A DNA stretch of 64,000 bases from Phoebastria nigripes (Eukaryota > Chordata > Aves > Procellariiformes > Diomedeidae), in NCBI GenBank assembly GCA_035582835.1, contig JAYKAV010000955.1, forward strand, positions 807,696-871,695, written 5' to 3'. Positions 51,026-63,600 of this stretch are shown piece by piece. The notes beneath the pieces are model-generated. The model searched no databases, was not told the DNA's origin, and saw only the letters and a program-made list of their open reading frames with translations. The position numbers were made by a program, and so were the translations under genes. Positions within the stretch are counted from its first letter, which is position 1. Each line of letters starts with the position of its first letter.

Positions 51026-52978
51026 ATTTCCAAAAATATTTGGTGGGGAGAAAAGCTGGATCTATTCCTGATCCCCATGAAAAGTGCAGTTCTGAGTAGT
51101 GGAGTACTCTTTCTCACCTATGCACATTTCCCTGAATTATTAACAAACTAGCAGAATTTTGCAATGTTTTTAAAAAATGCAAAAAACCTCAATTTTGTAT
51201 TACTTACTGATGTTAATTTTTTTAACCAAATTTTCACAGTTGGCCATTCACATTTTCTTCTAAAGGCCGATAGGAAATACTAGAATAGCCAGTCTAAGCC
51301 AGTAACTCATCAAGAGAATTGTGGAGCTGAAGCAAAGAAAACTCATTCAGAATAGGAAACAATAATAGAGGGTGCACGGGAATTGCACAGCTCATCTCAC
51401 AGAAGAGCATGGCTGAATGTCTTGTAGACTGCACCGTTCTTTACTTCTTGACTCTTAAACGTTATTTTTAGGCTGATTCCACACACTAGCAAGACATATG
51501 TGATCACATTGGAAAAGGTGTGTAACAGTTTGCGTGTGTTTTCCCAACCCATGCTAACTTTTTGGACCTACTGGCTGGTTCCAGGCAGTGCAGTATGGAT
51601 GAGAAACTTGCTAAGTTCCCACAAGCTTCATGAAAATAACATTTGGTAGAGAAAGAATTACCTTATCAGTGTCCCTGCCGAGGGAGAGACTACATCATGA
51701 GGACATACCTTTTATTAGACACTAGAGAATGCTCTTTGAAATACTACAGTCACAAGAAAAGCTTTAGCTGCCATGGTGCCTTCTTAGACATCAGCTAACA
51801 GCGTAAGAAAATGCATTAGGAAACCAGGCTACAATAATCTGATGTTCCTGTTCCTTGGCATTCAGTCCATCTTTAGGACAAGTTGGCCCATTTTTCCAGA
51901 GGTTTTTACTACTTAGGACTGCTAGGAGTCTTGAGTTGAGTCCAACTATGTGAAGTTGGGTAAAAGATGCTCCTAGTCACAAAATCATTTCTTACTAAAA
52001 TTCTACTTGAGTATTTTGTGTGAAACGTGATTGAGAAGATGGCTGCATAAAGGATCCGAATTTTAGTATCTTTGCTCAATTTTGCAGCATTCTTTCCTTT
52101 TATATTAGTGCAACATTAGACAGCAATTGAAGGAAAATACCCACATCACTGGTACCTGAATGAAGACACAGCACTATTTATCACAAAACTGAATCTGACA
52201 CAGTCTATTAAATGAGTCTTTCTGTTTACTTGGTGGTCATTGGTAAAACAAAACTCCCAGCTAGATTCTGTCCATCAGCGGCATTCCTTTTAAAAGCATA
52301 TTTCTTTCATGCAAGAAGACAGTCAAGTCCTGCAGCAGAGTGACTGCTCTGTCCACAACTTGATCAATATCCTTTTATTAATTTTGCTTTCTTCTGGATT
52401 GTAGCCTCTACAGTTTGACAATGTGGCAACTCATCAAGAAAGTTAATCTTGCTTACAAGATAGTATCAGAATTTGAGTTTTTCTACTTGTCAAACATATC
52501 TCCATGTTCCAGCCACAAGTCTACCATCCTCAAGGTTGAGATGTCTCTCAGAACTGAAGTTCAGAGCACAGTTTCTAGGTTTAACCTATGATCTCAGCTC
52601 TGTTAACTACAGATTCTTCTTGATTGCTTTCAATCTCATCACCTGGCTTCTTTCACAGTTTCATCTATCAAAGGAAACAATGATTTTGTGACAAAGCCAT
52701 CATTCCTCCTCTTGCCCAAGAACACTGCAGACCATGGTCTGTCAGACTGCTGTTCAAGCACCATCATAAGGGTCGTATCACAGTCAGAAGCAGCACCATA
52801 TTATTGCTGTCAGAAAAAATTCCTCCCAAACTCCCATTATTTGACAATACCAGCTTCACACTGATCTTCACAGCTTAGTGCTGTACACGTACTCATTACA
52901 AGGTACAAGTCCCACAGAGGTGCTGCATGTCCCGCTAGCACCACAAAAATACAGCACCCACTATTTGCCAGCTGTTTA
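51026..52978. other. Intronic sequence, nothing recognised
   Basis: Between LTR copy 3 and the long CR1 copy. No exon, RNA gene or repeat family recognised. Confidence 0.5.
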
Positions 52979-54195
52979 GAATCATAGAATCATAGAATCA
53001 TTAAGGTTGGAAAAGACCTCTAAGATCATCAAGTCCAACCATCAACCCAACACCACCATGCCCCATTTCCCTAAGCGCCTCATCTGTATGTCTTTTAAAT
53101 ACTTCCAGGGATGGTGACTCAACCACTTCCCTGGGCAGCCTGTTCCAATGTTTAACCACTCTTTCAGTAAAGAAATTTTTCCTAATGTCCAATCTAAACC
53201 TCCCCTGGCACAACTTGAGGCCATTTCCTCTCATCCTATTGCTTGTTACTTGGNAGAAGAGACCAACACCCACCTCACTGCAACCTCCTTTCAGGTAGTT
53301 GTAGAGCACAGTAAGGTCTACCCTCAGCCTCCCTTTCTCCAGGCTAAACAGTCCCAGTTCCCTCAGCCGCTCCTCATAAGACTTGCTCTCCAGACCCTTC
53401 ACCAGCTTCGTTGCCCTCCTCTGGACACGCTCCAGCACCTCAATGTCCTTCTTGTAGTGAGGGGCCCAAAATTGAACACAGCATTCCAGGTGCGGCCTCA
53501 CCAGTGCCGAGTACAGGGGCACGATCACTTCCCTTCTCCTGCTGGCCACACTATTTCTGATACAGGCCAGGATGCCGTTGGCCTTCTTGGCCACCTGGGC
53601 ACACTGCCGGCTCATATTCAGCCAGCTGTCAACCAGCACCCCCTGGTCCTTTTCTGCTGGGCAGCTTTCCAGCCACTCTTCCCCCAGCCTGTAGCGTTGC
53701 ATGGGGTTGTTGTGGCCAAAGTGCAGGACCCGTCACTTGGCCTTGTTGAACCTCATGCAGTTGGCCTCAGCCCATCGATCCAGCCTGTCCAGGTCCCTCT
53801 GCAGAGCCTTCCTACCCTCCAGCAGATCAACACTCCCACCCAGCTTGGTGTCGTCTGCAAACTTACTGAGGGAGCACTCAATCCCCTCATCCAGATGGTT
53901 GATAAAGATATTAAACAAGACTGGCCCCAACACTGAGCCGTGGGGGACACTGCTCGTGATCGGCCACCAGCTGGATTTAACTCCATTTACCACAACTCTC
54001 TGGGCCCGGCCATCCAGCCAGTTTTTTACCCAGCGAAGGGTACACCTGTCTAAGCCGTGAGCCACCAGCTTCTCTAGGAGAATGCTGTGGGAGACAGTGT
54101 CGAAGGCTTTACTGAAGTCCAGGTAGACCACATCCACAGCCTTTCCCTCATCCACTAGGCGGGTCACCTGGTCACCTGGTGGTCATCACCTGGTC
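52979..54195 (-). mobile_element. CR1 LINE, 5'-truncated copy with reverse transcriptase ORF2, minus orientation
   Basis: The youngest-looking CR1 copy here, about 1.2 kb. The 3' end on the plus strand is three octamers (AATCATAG type) at 52979-53003. The minus strand encodes the C-terminal half of ORF2. At 54167-53733 are [20 protein letters not shown] (RT motif A), the [19 protein letters not shown] block (motif B, here PHGS), and [13 protein letters not shown] (motif C, with FADD). After one TGA stop at 53735-53733 the same frame resumes, through [20 protein letters not shown] and [12 protein letters not shown], to about 53001. No frameshift separates the two parts; the stop and one N (53254) are the only blemishes in frame. 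The 5' half, including the endonuclease, is missing, so it cannot move by itself. Confidence 0.95.
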
Positions 54196-54206
54196 ATTTG
54201 CTAGCT

Positions 54207-57200
54207 CATTCAGCCTCTTCTTTAGCACTAGGCAAGCACAAGGGTTTTAAAAAATGCATTTCGGCAAGACATATAGTTATACTTTTGGGTAATAAATCAG
54301 AAACAAAAGGTTATAACTGAAACGAATATGAAACAGCAGTATACTTAATAAATTAATACCTGTCTAGTTGCCTACTGCTTCTCATCCAGGACACCAAAGA
54401 GAGATCAGCCATGAGGGTACACCAGGAAATCCTGTTTTTTGCTCTGAACACTTGCTTTCTTCTTGCAATCTTTATCAGCTTTGAGGAAAAATGCCCTAGT
54501 TTTGAGTAGTAACTGTCCTATAGGTAAGCCCTCACTTCTAGGTCTAAGGCTAGCTGATGAAGCAGCTCCCTATATGGAGCCACCATATTCTAGACAGACA
54601 CCTTGAAAATCTTTCCTCTGTTCTTCTGCTTCCCTTATCTCAAATCTAGATTCTTACTTTTTATCCAAAGCCAATGTAGCCTTGATGGCTCATATCTCAC
54701 TCCTCCATTCCCTTCTGGAGCTGGAGGGTTTGGCCATGAATGTAAATTCCTTGGAAGGCTCGCTCTAAATGACCGCTTTTGATATTTAATGATGCTTCTC
54801 TCTGCCCATCATTATTTTTCCGTCAGGTTTGCACTTAATCCAACAAGGCTATTCCTGTGCCCCGGTGATTAAAAGCCACTTTTCCCTGTTCTGCTTGACT
54901 GCTATTTCCTGCCCAAGCTGAACTCCTCCTTTATACAAAGCTACAGCCAGCCTCAGTTTAACATTACAAAAGCCACCCATTATAAAGATGTTCTCAGAAG
55001 CTCATGGTATAACACCAGCTTTGATACAGACCTATAAGAAGCATTCTTATTTTAACACACCGAGAATAAACTATTGTGTCTAGACATGTACATGAAAGCA
55101 AATATTCCCTTGTCCTGTCTCCAACAGGGAACCCCTGTGTTACAGAGTCCTCTTGTATTCACAGAAATTTTAGGTGGGTGTCAGCTGGAGCACATCGCCC
55201 ATAACTTAACGGGTCCTAGAGCCCTGCTGGGACTCTGTGTCAGTGTTATGCCAGGGACCTCCATGGAGCAGCCCAGACGCACAAGTGTGCCAAGGTGGCT
55301 TAAATCTTGGTAGCAGCCTTCCTCCATTGTGAGAGCTCCAAGCAGGACAACTTTCCTCTTGTATAAATCTGAAGTATAACTAATCTTTACCACAGAAGTA
55401 TAGCCACATTTAATTAATTCTCCAAGATGTATAGCAATACACACACCAAAATGAAGGTTAAGTTCAAATCTAAGCTGGAAGGATGAAACACACTTTTAGT
55501 TTTAATTTGTTCAGTACTCTGCTTTCCCTCGGTTCAGCAACGCACCGTTTTTGAGCCAAGGTCCCAAACTGGCAGAGGCTTAACCAATTCTAAAATGAGT
55601 TTCCTGCTAACCCCAATGGCAGACGGCAACACCACAGAGATACAAGAAAGATGATGTTGTTCCAGCTTGCAGCAGGAAGCCAAAGCAAAGCATCAAACAA
55701 TCTTTGGAACCAGAAACTCTGGAACTTTGTATTCCTTCTCCTGGCAGGGTAACTACTGATAACACTATTTGAAAAGCATGTGACTGCAAATTTGGAAGCC
55801 AATTTCGTAGGGATCATTAAGAATGTCAGAAAATTCAGCAAGTTTATCTGCACTCTAATTATTTCTTCCTCAAGTACTTGCAAGTATACGGTGGCAGAAG
55901 GGTAACACTAAAACACAGGAATCAAAGTGGCCTTCAGACATGAAGGTACCTATCACCCACCAATTCTATTTTATGCACTTGCATGAAAACAGGGACTAAT
56001 GAATAACAAGTAACATGGTATATCCACTGGAGAGAAAGCAAGCTGGCGTTTTCTATTACTCAGCAGCTGCCAGGAGCTGGTTCACAAAGCGTGATTGACT
56101 GGATCTTTTCTGACATCGTTAAAATTAAAGAGGAAATTGTTTTCTATTATTAATTATAAAAGTGTACCTCTTGTTCTCAGAGCTCTCAGAAATGGTGAAA
56201 CAGCATCTGGTAGCAGTACATTGTAGATATATACACCTCAGCAAACAATAAGATGCTTGGAAGAGTTTGCCTCAGACTCAACAAAATGTCAAGTTTACTT
56301 TCCATCTGACAGAGCAAACCCATTTTATTGGAAGCCGCTACATAAATAGCACCAAAGACCTGCCAGCCTTAATGTGACACATGCATGCACACACAGAAGC
56401 CCACCCTCGCTCCACATCATCTCACTTTTTAACCCTCACTTTTTAACTCTCACTTTGAAATCACTTGAAGAGGTTGGAACACAGTTATCACTTCTATCAA
56501 GTGGCAAAATCCCTGAGACCAGTGAAGCTAAAGCCAGGACAAATGAAGGCAGAACCAGGTCCTGTCGCACATGCATAGATTTTAGTTGGTAACATGTAGA
56601 TATTATAAAGGTGACAATGGAAAAGGAAACAACTTTCAGGTTAAGAGAGAAAATATTTAGTTAGTAATTTCATAACCTGCAGTTAAAGGCATCAGATTTT
56701 GTTGCATATTTATAAATAAGTAATGCTCACCTGTCTTCCTGGGTTAACAATTCCACAAGAATGACAACATTATAGCACACAGGCTTGTAAATTAACTTAC
56801 TGTTATGTTTTGTGTTACTGCTCTCCCCTCCTGTCTTTTCTACTCTTATTCTGCTGCAAAACGCAACACCTCACCAAGGACATGAGACTTGTGACCCACC
56901 TCCCCAGAAAAGTCTCCCACCTCACCCCCAGGAACGACACGGACTCTCCATTCGCCTCACTCCAACAGACTCTTATATCCCAACGCTTATGAAGCAAGAG
57001 GCAAATCCAGGCACCTGCCTATTCAGTAGTCTGAAGAGCCTTCCCAGTTCAAATACATTGACCTGTACTTTTCCAGATCTTCTAACAGCACAAATGGGAT
57101 ACAGATCGGGTCTTCCAAATGTCTATTCTGAGACTTCTAAAATTCCATCTCGACCGATGACTTCATTAAAACAAAAAAAAACCTCCTGAAGGTAAATTGT

Positions 57201-57363
57201 ATTAACATGTTTCTGTATGGTAAGTGAATTATAAACCAGCCAAGATTGTTTGAAGACAAGAGTTTCTGTTGAGTTTTCTTGAGTCTGAGGCAAACTCTCC
57301 CAAGTACTGTCATTGCTTCATAGTTTCCAGAAGTTTCTGGGTTCTATATCCAAAAGTTGTAAT
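54207..57363. other. Intronic sequence, nothing recognised apart from one micro-tandem
   Basis: No exon or assignable dispersed repeat seen. A short tandem repeat lies at 56421-56457. Confidence 0.5.
56421..56457. repeat. 14-bp tandem repeat, about 2.6 copies
   Basis: CTCACTTTTTAACC, then CTCACTTTTTAACT, then CTCACTTTG. Slippage-type repeat. Confidence 0.85.
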
Positions 57364-57463
57364 TCTATAATATAGTGAATGCAATCCTATAATATGATAA
57401 CTATATCCTAAAGTTTTTTTATATAGTTATCATATTATAGAATTGCATTCACTATATTATAGA
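57364..57463. repeat. Near-perfect inverted repeat, 43-bp arms with 14-base loop
   Basis: The left arm 57364-57406 (TCTATAATATAGTGAATGCA... to ...ATGATAACTATAT) is matched by the reverse complement of the right arm 57421-57463 at 42 of 43 positions. The single difference is at the C/T in AATCCTAT versus AATTCTAT. The loop is CCTAAAGTTTTTTT. Each arm also contains CTATAATAT twice. This is the strongest palindrome in the window. It does not show the terminal features of a known MITE, and no target duplication is evident. It could be an inverted duplication or a hairpin transcript source. Confidence 0.95.
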
Positions 57464-60400
57464 AATAAAGCCATATGAACGGACCATGGCAGAAGTTTAT
57501 GGTGAAATCCTACTCCCACTCACATCAACCTTCCAGAGAGTCAGCTGCAGAAAATGTAATGAAAAGCCTAAACCCCAGAAGCAATGTTTTGAAAGCTCAA
57601 AAAAGTCAGAAACACGTAAAAAAGCAAAGCACTCTCTACTAGCAGCATGAGAGCCTTGCCAACCTGCAGAGCCTGCATGCTTCCAGGTCAAGTTTGCAGG
57701 TTCTTGATAAGGTTCGAAATGCTCAGAAGTTCATAGGCATCTGCATGATCACTCCAGGACAAATACTTCAGCAGATTGTCAATGTGACTCACCCACTAAC
57801 AATTCTTACCTATCTCTCGCTAGGAAGATGTTGCCTTTACTTATCTACAGGCTGCTTTTTTGCTTGTCTTGCAAATGATACATCTTCTTTTTCTTATCTA
57901 TGGAATTCTTGGGGGTGGGGGACTTTCTTTTTTGATCCCACTTGCAAATCCTCAAAGCATCTCAAGATTAGGCATTTCATACAGCTTTGTACCATGAGAA
58001 GTGTTTTGGTGAACTAGTATAAATACCAGGATATTTAGTCAGTATCCCACCCATAGGGAAATACAGAGAAAAAAGAAAAAAAAGAAAAAAAGAAAGGATC
58101 CTTGCACTAAAAAGCAGTAACTTGCTTGCTATAATGTAAATACTGTTAAAGTATTCCGGTGCCATAGAGAAGGTTATCTGACAAGCTAAATTGTACTTAG
58201 ATCTTGCTATAACTCTTTGCTATCCTTATTAGCTCATTTGAGACTGGTATGCTGCTTATAATTACCCTGACCTGTAAAAAAACCCTGTTAATATTGGCAG
58301 GGATGCTGGTACTGGCAGAGCAAGTTATAGGCACAAGTTAATTATATTCAAACTAAAGTAAATTTGGGAAACGTATTTGGATGCACTCAGCATTTGGCTA
58401 CCTTTCAAATTACAATCTACTGTAAACGCAGAACTTCATTTCCCCAATGAACTTTTATAGGCTTCTGTTACAACAATTAGCAGTTTCGTGAAGGAAAAGT
58501 TCCCTGGGTAGGGACCAAATTTAAAGAAGTGAGCGGGCAATTAAACACCTCCACCTACAGCACGCATCCTTCCACCAGCAGCCAGGCGAGTGCCAGTGCC
58601 CCTTCATTCGCCTCCAGCTGTCACATGTGAGAGGGTGGAAGGACGGACATTTATATACTGCACCCATCATGCTTTTTCTCCTTACAGTTTCCACAGCTGC
58701 AAGACAGATGACTGAACACAGAAACACTACTTTCAATGGCACTCTTCAGCACCTTACAAAATTTTACCCAGGTATTCATAGAAAATATTAGTATCCTGAA
58801 GTCTCCCTCCCTAGAGATGCATTACAGGCTCCTCAGCCACATCTCATAACTAACTCCTATTATAAGACTCTGAAATAAATACACAGAGAGTGAAGAAAAA
58901 AAAAGAGACATCTCATCTTGCACTAATCTCTTAGTAATAAAAGTAAATACTACTGTTAATTTAGAATATAATTTATATATAATTTAAATATGAATTATAT
59001 AAATTTACAATACCAACCATATAAAGTTAATAAACAAAAAGAATACATAACTCACACTTAGCCACCAAAGAAACATATTTGCATGTAAACCTGCATTGAA
59101 AATAACAGAAATAATGACTAGAGTGGATATTTAAGATCACCATCAGTTAGCTATAGCTAAAGCAACAACGTGTCTCTGTTTGAATTACAAGGAATTTAAA
59201 ATAGTTTACAGTAGAATTATCAGATCTATTAATGACATTAATAATAACAACCACATTTTTTACAAAATTTCATTTTGATTTTAGTAACAACTCTATACTG
59301 CAATGTACTACAGCAGTCACTTTGCAACATATGTTCTCACTGAATCACATCTTAGTGTATATCATCTATCTATTTTTCATTTAATATCTCTAGGTTACAA
59401 ATCAGCAAATTTCAAAATTGTTGTTCTAATCAGTGACTGCTGACCCGCTCAGTCAGTACCCTCATGGATTACTTCTCATACTCAAGTCAGAATTTGGATT
59501 AAAGGATGGTTTGGCAATGAGAAATTTCTAACTGTAAGAGTGTAATATAGAACAATATCAAGCAAAATTCCAACAAAATGTAGATACAATCTAATATAAA
59601 CATGTAATCTGGGGTGGAGAAGATGGGAACAAGCCTGTAGCCAGAAGGCAGCCTGCTGAAGGAGCAGACAGGGGCTGCAGCCCAGCCGTGTACCGGGGTG
59701 GTCTCCTTGCCTTTCTGCACCAAGTTGAACAGAGCTGATACATGCCCTCAAAAAAATCACGTCAGTTGAACTAGCATTTTTATGAAAACCTCTTTTCATC
59801 AGACAACTGCAGCTAAGCTCCTCTTATTTTAGTTTCTCTCATGTCAAAATTAAAAATATGGAGGAAGGGGGGGAAAATTTAGTATATCTTATTATCCCAC
59901 GGACCCCATCCAGTATCTTCCTCCCTCATACTCCTTCCCCAACCTTGTAATCTCTAAATTTTCCAGACAAAGCCATTTATCCTCACAGGCAATTGTGCTG
60001 CTAAACCTCAAACTACAGCTGAGGAAACACATTTGAAAGGCAAACCAGCTTTTAGTGGCATAATGTCAAAAGCAGCTGAAAATACACAGCGGTTCATCAA
60101 AAAGGACAATTCTTCAGGAAATGATTAGTGGTTATTTTCAGAATCACAATAACGTGCTCAGAGTTGCACAGAACAAGACGTATATGGTCTCTGTCACATG
60201 AAGTTTATTGTAACAGACACTTGAAAAACAAAATGAGAAGGATCCAATTCTGTTCTCACTTGCCTTTATTTTAAATAAAACAAAATTCCAGCGACTCCAG
60301 TGCTTCCAGTCACCTCAATAAAATTACTGGCTGATGATGCTAGAATCAAATCTACTTTGCTTCATTCTGCTTTTATACATTAATTTATACTCAATTCCTT

Positions 60401-62578
60401 TAATATAAATTCATTTGTTGAGACTACTAAGAAGTTATAAAACCTAAAGAACAGAGATCACTGTAGCCTCAAGTGCCACCCGTGATGCTGGCTTTCAGCA
60501 GACTCCAGGAGGACCAGAAGGTAGGGCGGCCTTGCTGCTATTGCCAATTAGCAAATAACACTCATTTAGCCACATGATTTCCCAGGTCCTCATCAAATTC
60601 CAGCTTTATCAGTGAATACTTTCCTAAAACTGTTTAATCCTCAAATCCTGTTTTTCAATCCACAGTTTCAGCAAGCCCCTCTCCTTGCTGTAAAGTGTAG
60701 AGTAAACTTGCCTTGAGATGCCAACCAATCGCCAAGTTTTACCACTGAAACAGCTGGATTTCAGTGTTAGCAGGTGGAAAAAATCCCTGAGCTATTCTTG
60801 AAGTCAGTAAAGTGGACTGTGGGATCTTTGAGGGAGGAAGAGAGTTACATAATTGTTAACAGGACTTGAATTATTTTTGCTGAACACCCTACTCACCATA
60901 ATTAATGCAAGAGGGATTATGGACACAGCCTGAACTTCACTGGTAGGACTAACAAAGAGGCTCTTTCCAAGAAAACTGAAGATCCTTTGGAAAATCTATT
61001 TGTAGCATCACTTGAGATTACAAAAAAAGCTGGCTCAGAACATAACGCTGTGCCATGGCCTAACTGATTCACATATTTATTAGACAACCAAAATAGCTAT
61101 TAGGTTGCAAAAAGCCCCTGTCTCAAAAAAAGCATTTCCACTGGCAGAACTTCTGACAGCCCAGAGACACCTTTTCACTTTCAGTAAATTAGCCAATTTT
61201 TACACAGCAGTAACCCATAGCTGTGCTATGAGGATTTCACTGTTTCAATGATCACCCAGATCTCTCTATAGACAGCATCCTCTCACTTTACCGTGTAAAC
61301 CCACCATACTTTTCATGTCCTAACTTATCTTTCAAAGCAGCAAACTTCCCGCTGGATTGGAAAGGCCGTCTCCCCAACACACAGGTTGTGTTTGCCCTTT
61401 CCCCCCTCCTGCCTGCAGCCCTGTTTGCTTCCTGGGGAGGTTTCTCTACCCACACAACCTGAAACAGTGCCAGTTAAAGCTCCCTCTTCTCTGCCCTGCT
61501 TCACATATTCCCTTATTCCACTTTCTTTCTGGTCTAAGACACGCTTCTTAATTTATAGAAAAATCGGGGGAAAGTTGCTAAATGTTTTTAGGCTGTCATC
61601 CTGGCATTCACATTCATTACACACATCTTAACTGAATGTGTCAGCAGCTCCTTAGAAATTAAAATTGTTAGAATATTATTCCTATTAAGATCACGCAGAT
61701 TTCAATCAGGATGTTTATTATGAAATTTCATCCTTTAAAATAACTTTGCAGAATTCTATTCAATTTATTGTCCAAACAAATAACCTCTTTCACAGAGGTA
61801 AGAGGCACTCCCCACTTGAAGACACTAACTTCAGGTGTATTTTCTCCTCATTTGCTCTCAGAGAAGTAGGCGACATAGCTGCATATGTCTTAAAGCTACA
61901 ACAGAAATTCCTTCTTTGCATGGGAGATTCTGTCGTCCTCTCTATACTGGTTTGCCTCTTACTCTGAAACAGCCCCTCAGATTTTCATGGTTGCTTTGCT
62001 GGAGTAAGAAGCTACCAAAGTGAGCAAGACAATCAAAATATAGCCCTAAAATAAGATGCATAACAAAGCTGTTACCCTGTTATCTGTGGAGATGTCAAGC
62101 ATTCCTCAGCTTTTGGAAGAATCATTTATACAAATATTTAAGCCCTCAAAGCCAACACATTTACCAATCATTTAGACATAACCATCTTGTCACTTACATA
62201 CAGCTGAACAAACATGTCATTGGGGAAACCCTACAGTGTAATTAACGTTGGGTTGAATGACAACTGAAGAAAAACATTACAAGCATTTTCATTCAAACCT
62301 GAAAGGCAGTATCTAGTATGTCAACACTCACTTCACCAGGAAGATTGATTCTCCCCATTATTATTCTTAATTGTACACATGTAGCTTTCAGTTTAATTTC
62401 ACTGAGGATTTTAATCGTGGCCTGGCTTTAAGGTTTTCTGTTTAGCAGTGCAGTCCAAACTTTTATTCTGAGGAACACAAGAGATCAAGCCACGTCACCT
62501 GACAGCACATTTAAGAGATCCGATGGTCAGAGAGGAGAGAAAAGAAAGAGAAAAACTTACTGTAATTTTTATGAACCT
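57464..62578. other. Intronic sequence, nothing recognised
   Basis: No exon or confident repeat family. Minor items are an A/G-rich run at about 58065-58097 and an AT-rich palindromic stretch at about 58966-59005. Confidence 0.5.
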
Positions 62579-62917
62579 TCAATTCTGTAGGTAAAAATTT
62601 AAAAAGAAACAGTAAGTGCCAGTTCCACTCCAATAATCATGATATTTTTCTAAATACACTGTCCAGTCTTCTGAAGGAACTGTGGCCTCAAAAGGTATTA
62701 TTTTGCTGTCAGCGTTGTAAAATTTCATAGAGAAAAACAACTTGCAGTCATGTTTACCTATGTTATAATAAATTTCCTCTACGTTGACTGCAGAGATGTA
62801 GTGCAGAGCAGAGCTATCTGTCGGTGTAAAATACACACACAACCATTCTCTAAGCAGCACAACAGCCCGAAGCTCCGAGATGCAGCAAGGTCTCACCAGC
62901 ACATCTGAATTCTGCAT
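62579..62917 (-). other. Unassigned ATG-initiated 112-codon ORF
   Basis: Begins MQNSDVLVRPCCISELRAVV and runs through FYNADSKIIPFEATVPSEDW, TVYLEKYHDYWSGTGTY to a stop. The composition is balanced and looks protein-like, unlike the low-complexity chance ORFs around it. It lies on the GPR158 sense strand. Possible splice signals exist: TATGCAG at its start (acceptor-like), ATAG|GTAAAC inside, CCTACAG near its end and ACA|GTAAGT just below at about 62557. It does not match the GPR158 ectodomain as I remember it. Options are a non-conserved or alternative exon, a fragment of an old element, or chance. Confidence 0.3.
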
Positions 62918-63239
62918 AAAGTGCTATTAGTGTCCAATTAAATATTAATTACAAGAATGTAGTTGTATAGCATTTAACTAGGGAAAGGCCATTAGCAAAT
63001 CACAATTTTAATGACAAAAAATACCTAGCACAGCACAATGTTACTTTCTGCCCTATTTAATATGGATCACAAGGAGGTAGTAAGTGGCCTGAAAGCATCA
63101 GTCCCACCCAGTGGCAAAGGCTGTGGTCCACTGTCCTCCCCACTTTTAACCACACAAAATCCTGGCTAAAAATGATGCCTGGGAGACATGAGTACTGTTT
63201 GTTTCAACAGGAGCAAGAGGAAAATGTTCCATTTCAAAG

Positions 63240-63600
63240 AGAAGCCAAGCCTGTATGCGGGGAGCCAAAGCCACGTCTGCTCCCAACCTCTCCTCCACTC
63301 CCCCTCCCCTCCTGCCTGACGGAGGTTTTGGGCGCCTGCCCTCACGCCCCAGCTGCTAGCCACGCGGCGGTCCCTGCCAACTGCACATGGATCACGGCCA
63401 TGTTTCTCCAAGAGGGAAGGACCATGTCCAGCTATCCGCACATATTTTTTGCGGTCAGTTTAACCAGCAGATCCAGCTGAGGACCCTTCCCACACCCCTT
63501 GCCTTGCTCAGCTGCCGCCTGCCCCGTCCTGGGGAAGTGCACCAGCTCTGCCCGCGAGCGCTCCCGGCAGCTACACAGCTGGGACACCGCTTTTTCCCCT
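63240..63600. other. GC- and CpG-richer patch
   Basis: The surrounding DNA is AT-rich, but this stretch has many C runs and several CpGs (e.g. GGGCGCC, CACGCGGCGG, CCCGCGAGCGC). ORFs of 91-107 codons on both strands follow from the base composition. No protein similarity is recognised. It may be an intronic CpG-rich regulatory patch. Confidence 0.35.

Noticed and set aside
53148..53936. 262-codon plus-strand ORF, the longest in the window
   Set aside because: It is the reverse strand of the CR1 reverse transcriptase frame, whose codon bias keeps stops out of the antisense frame. The minus-strand RT motifs explain it fully.
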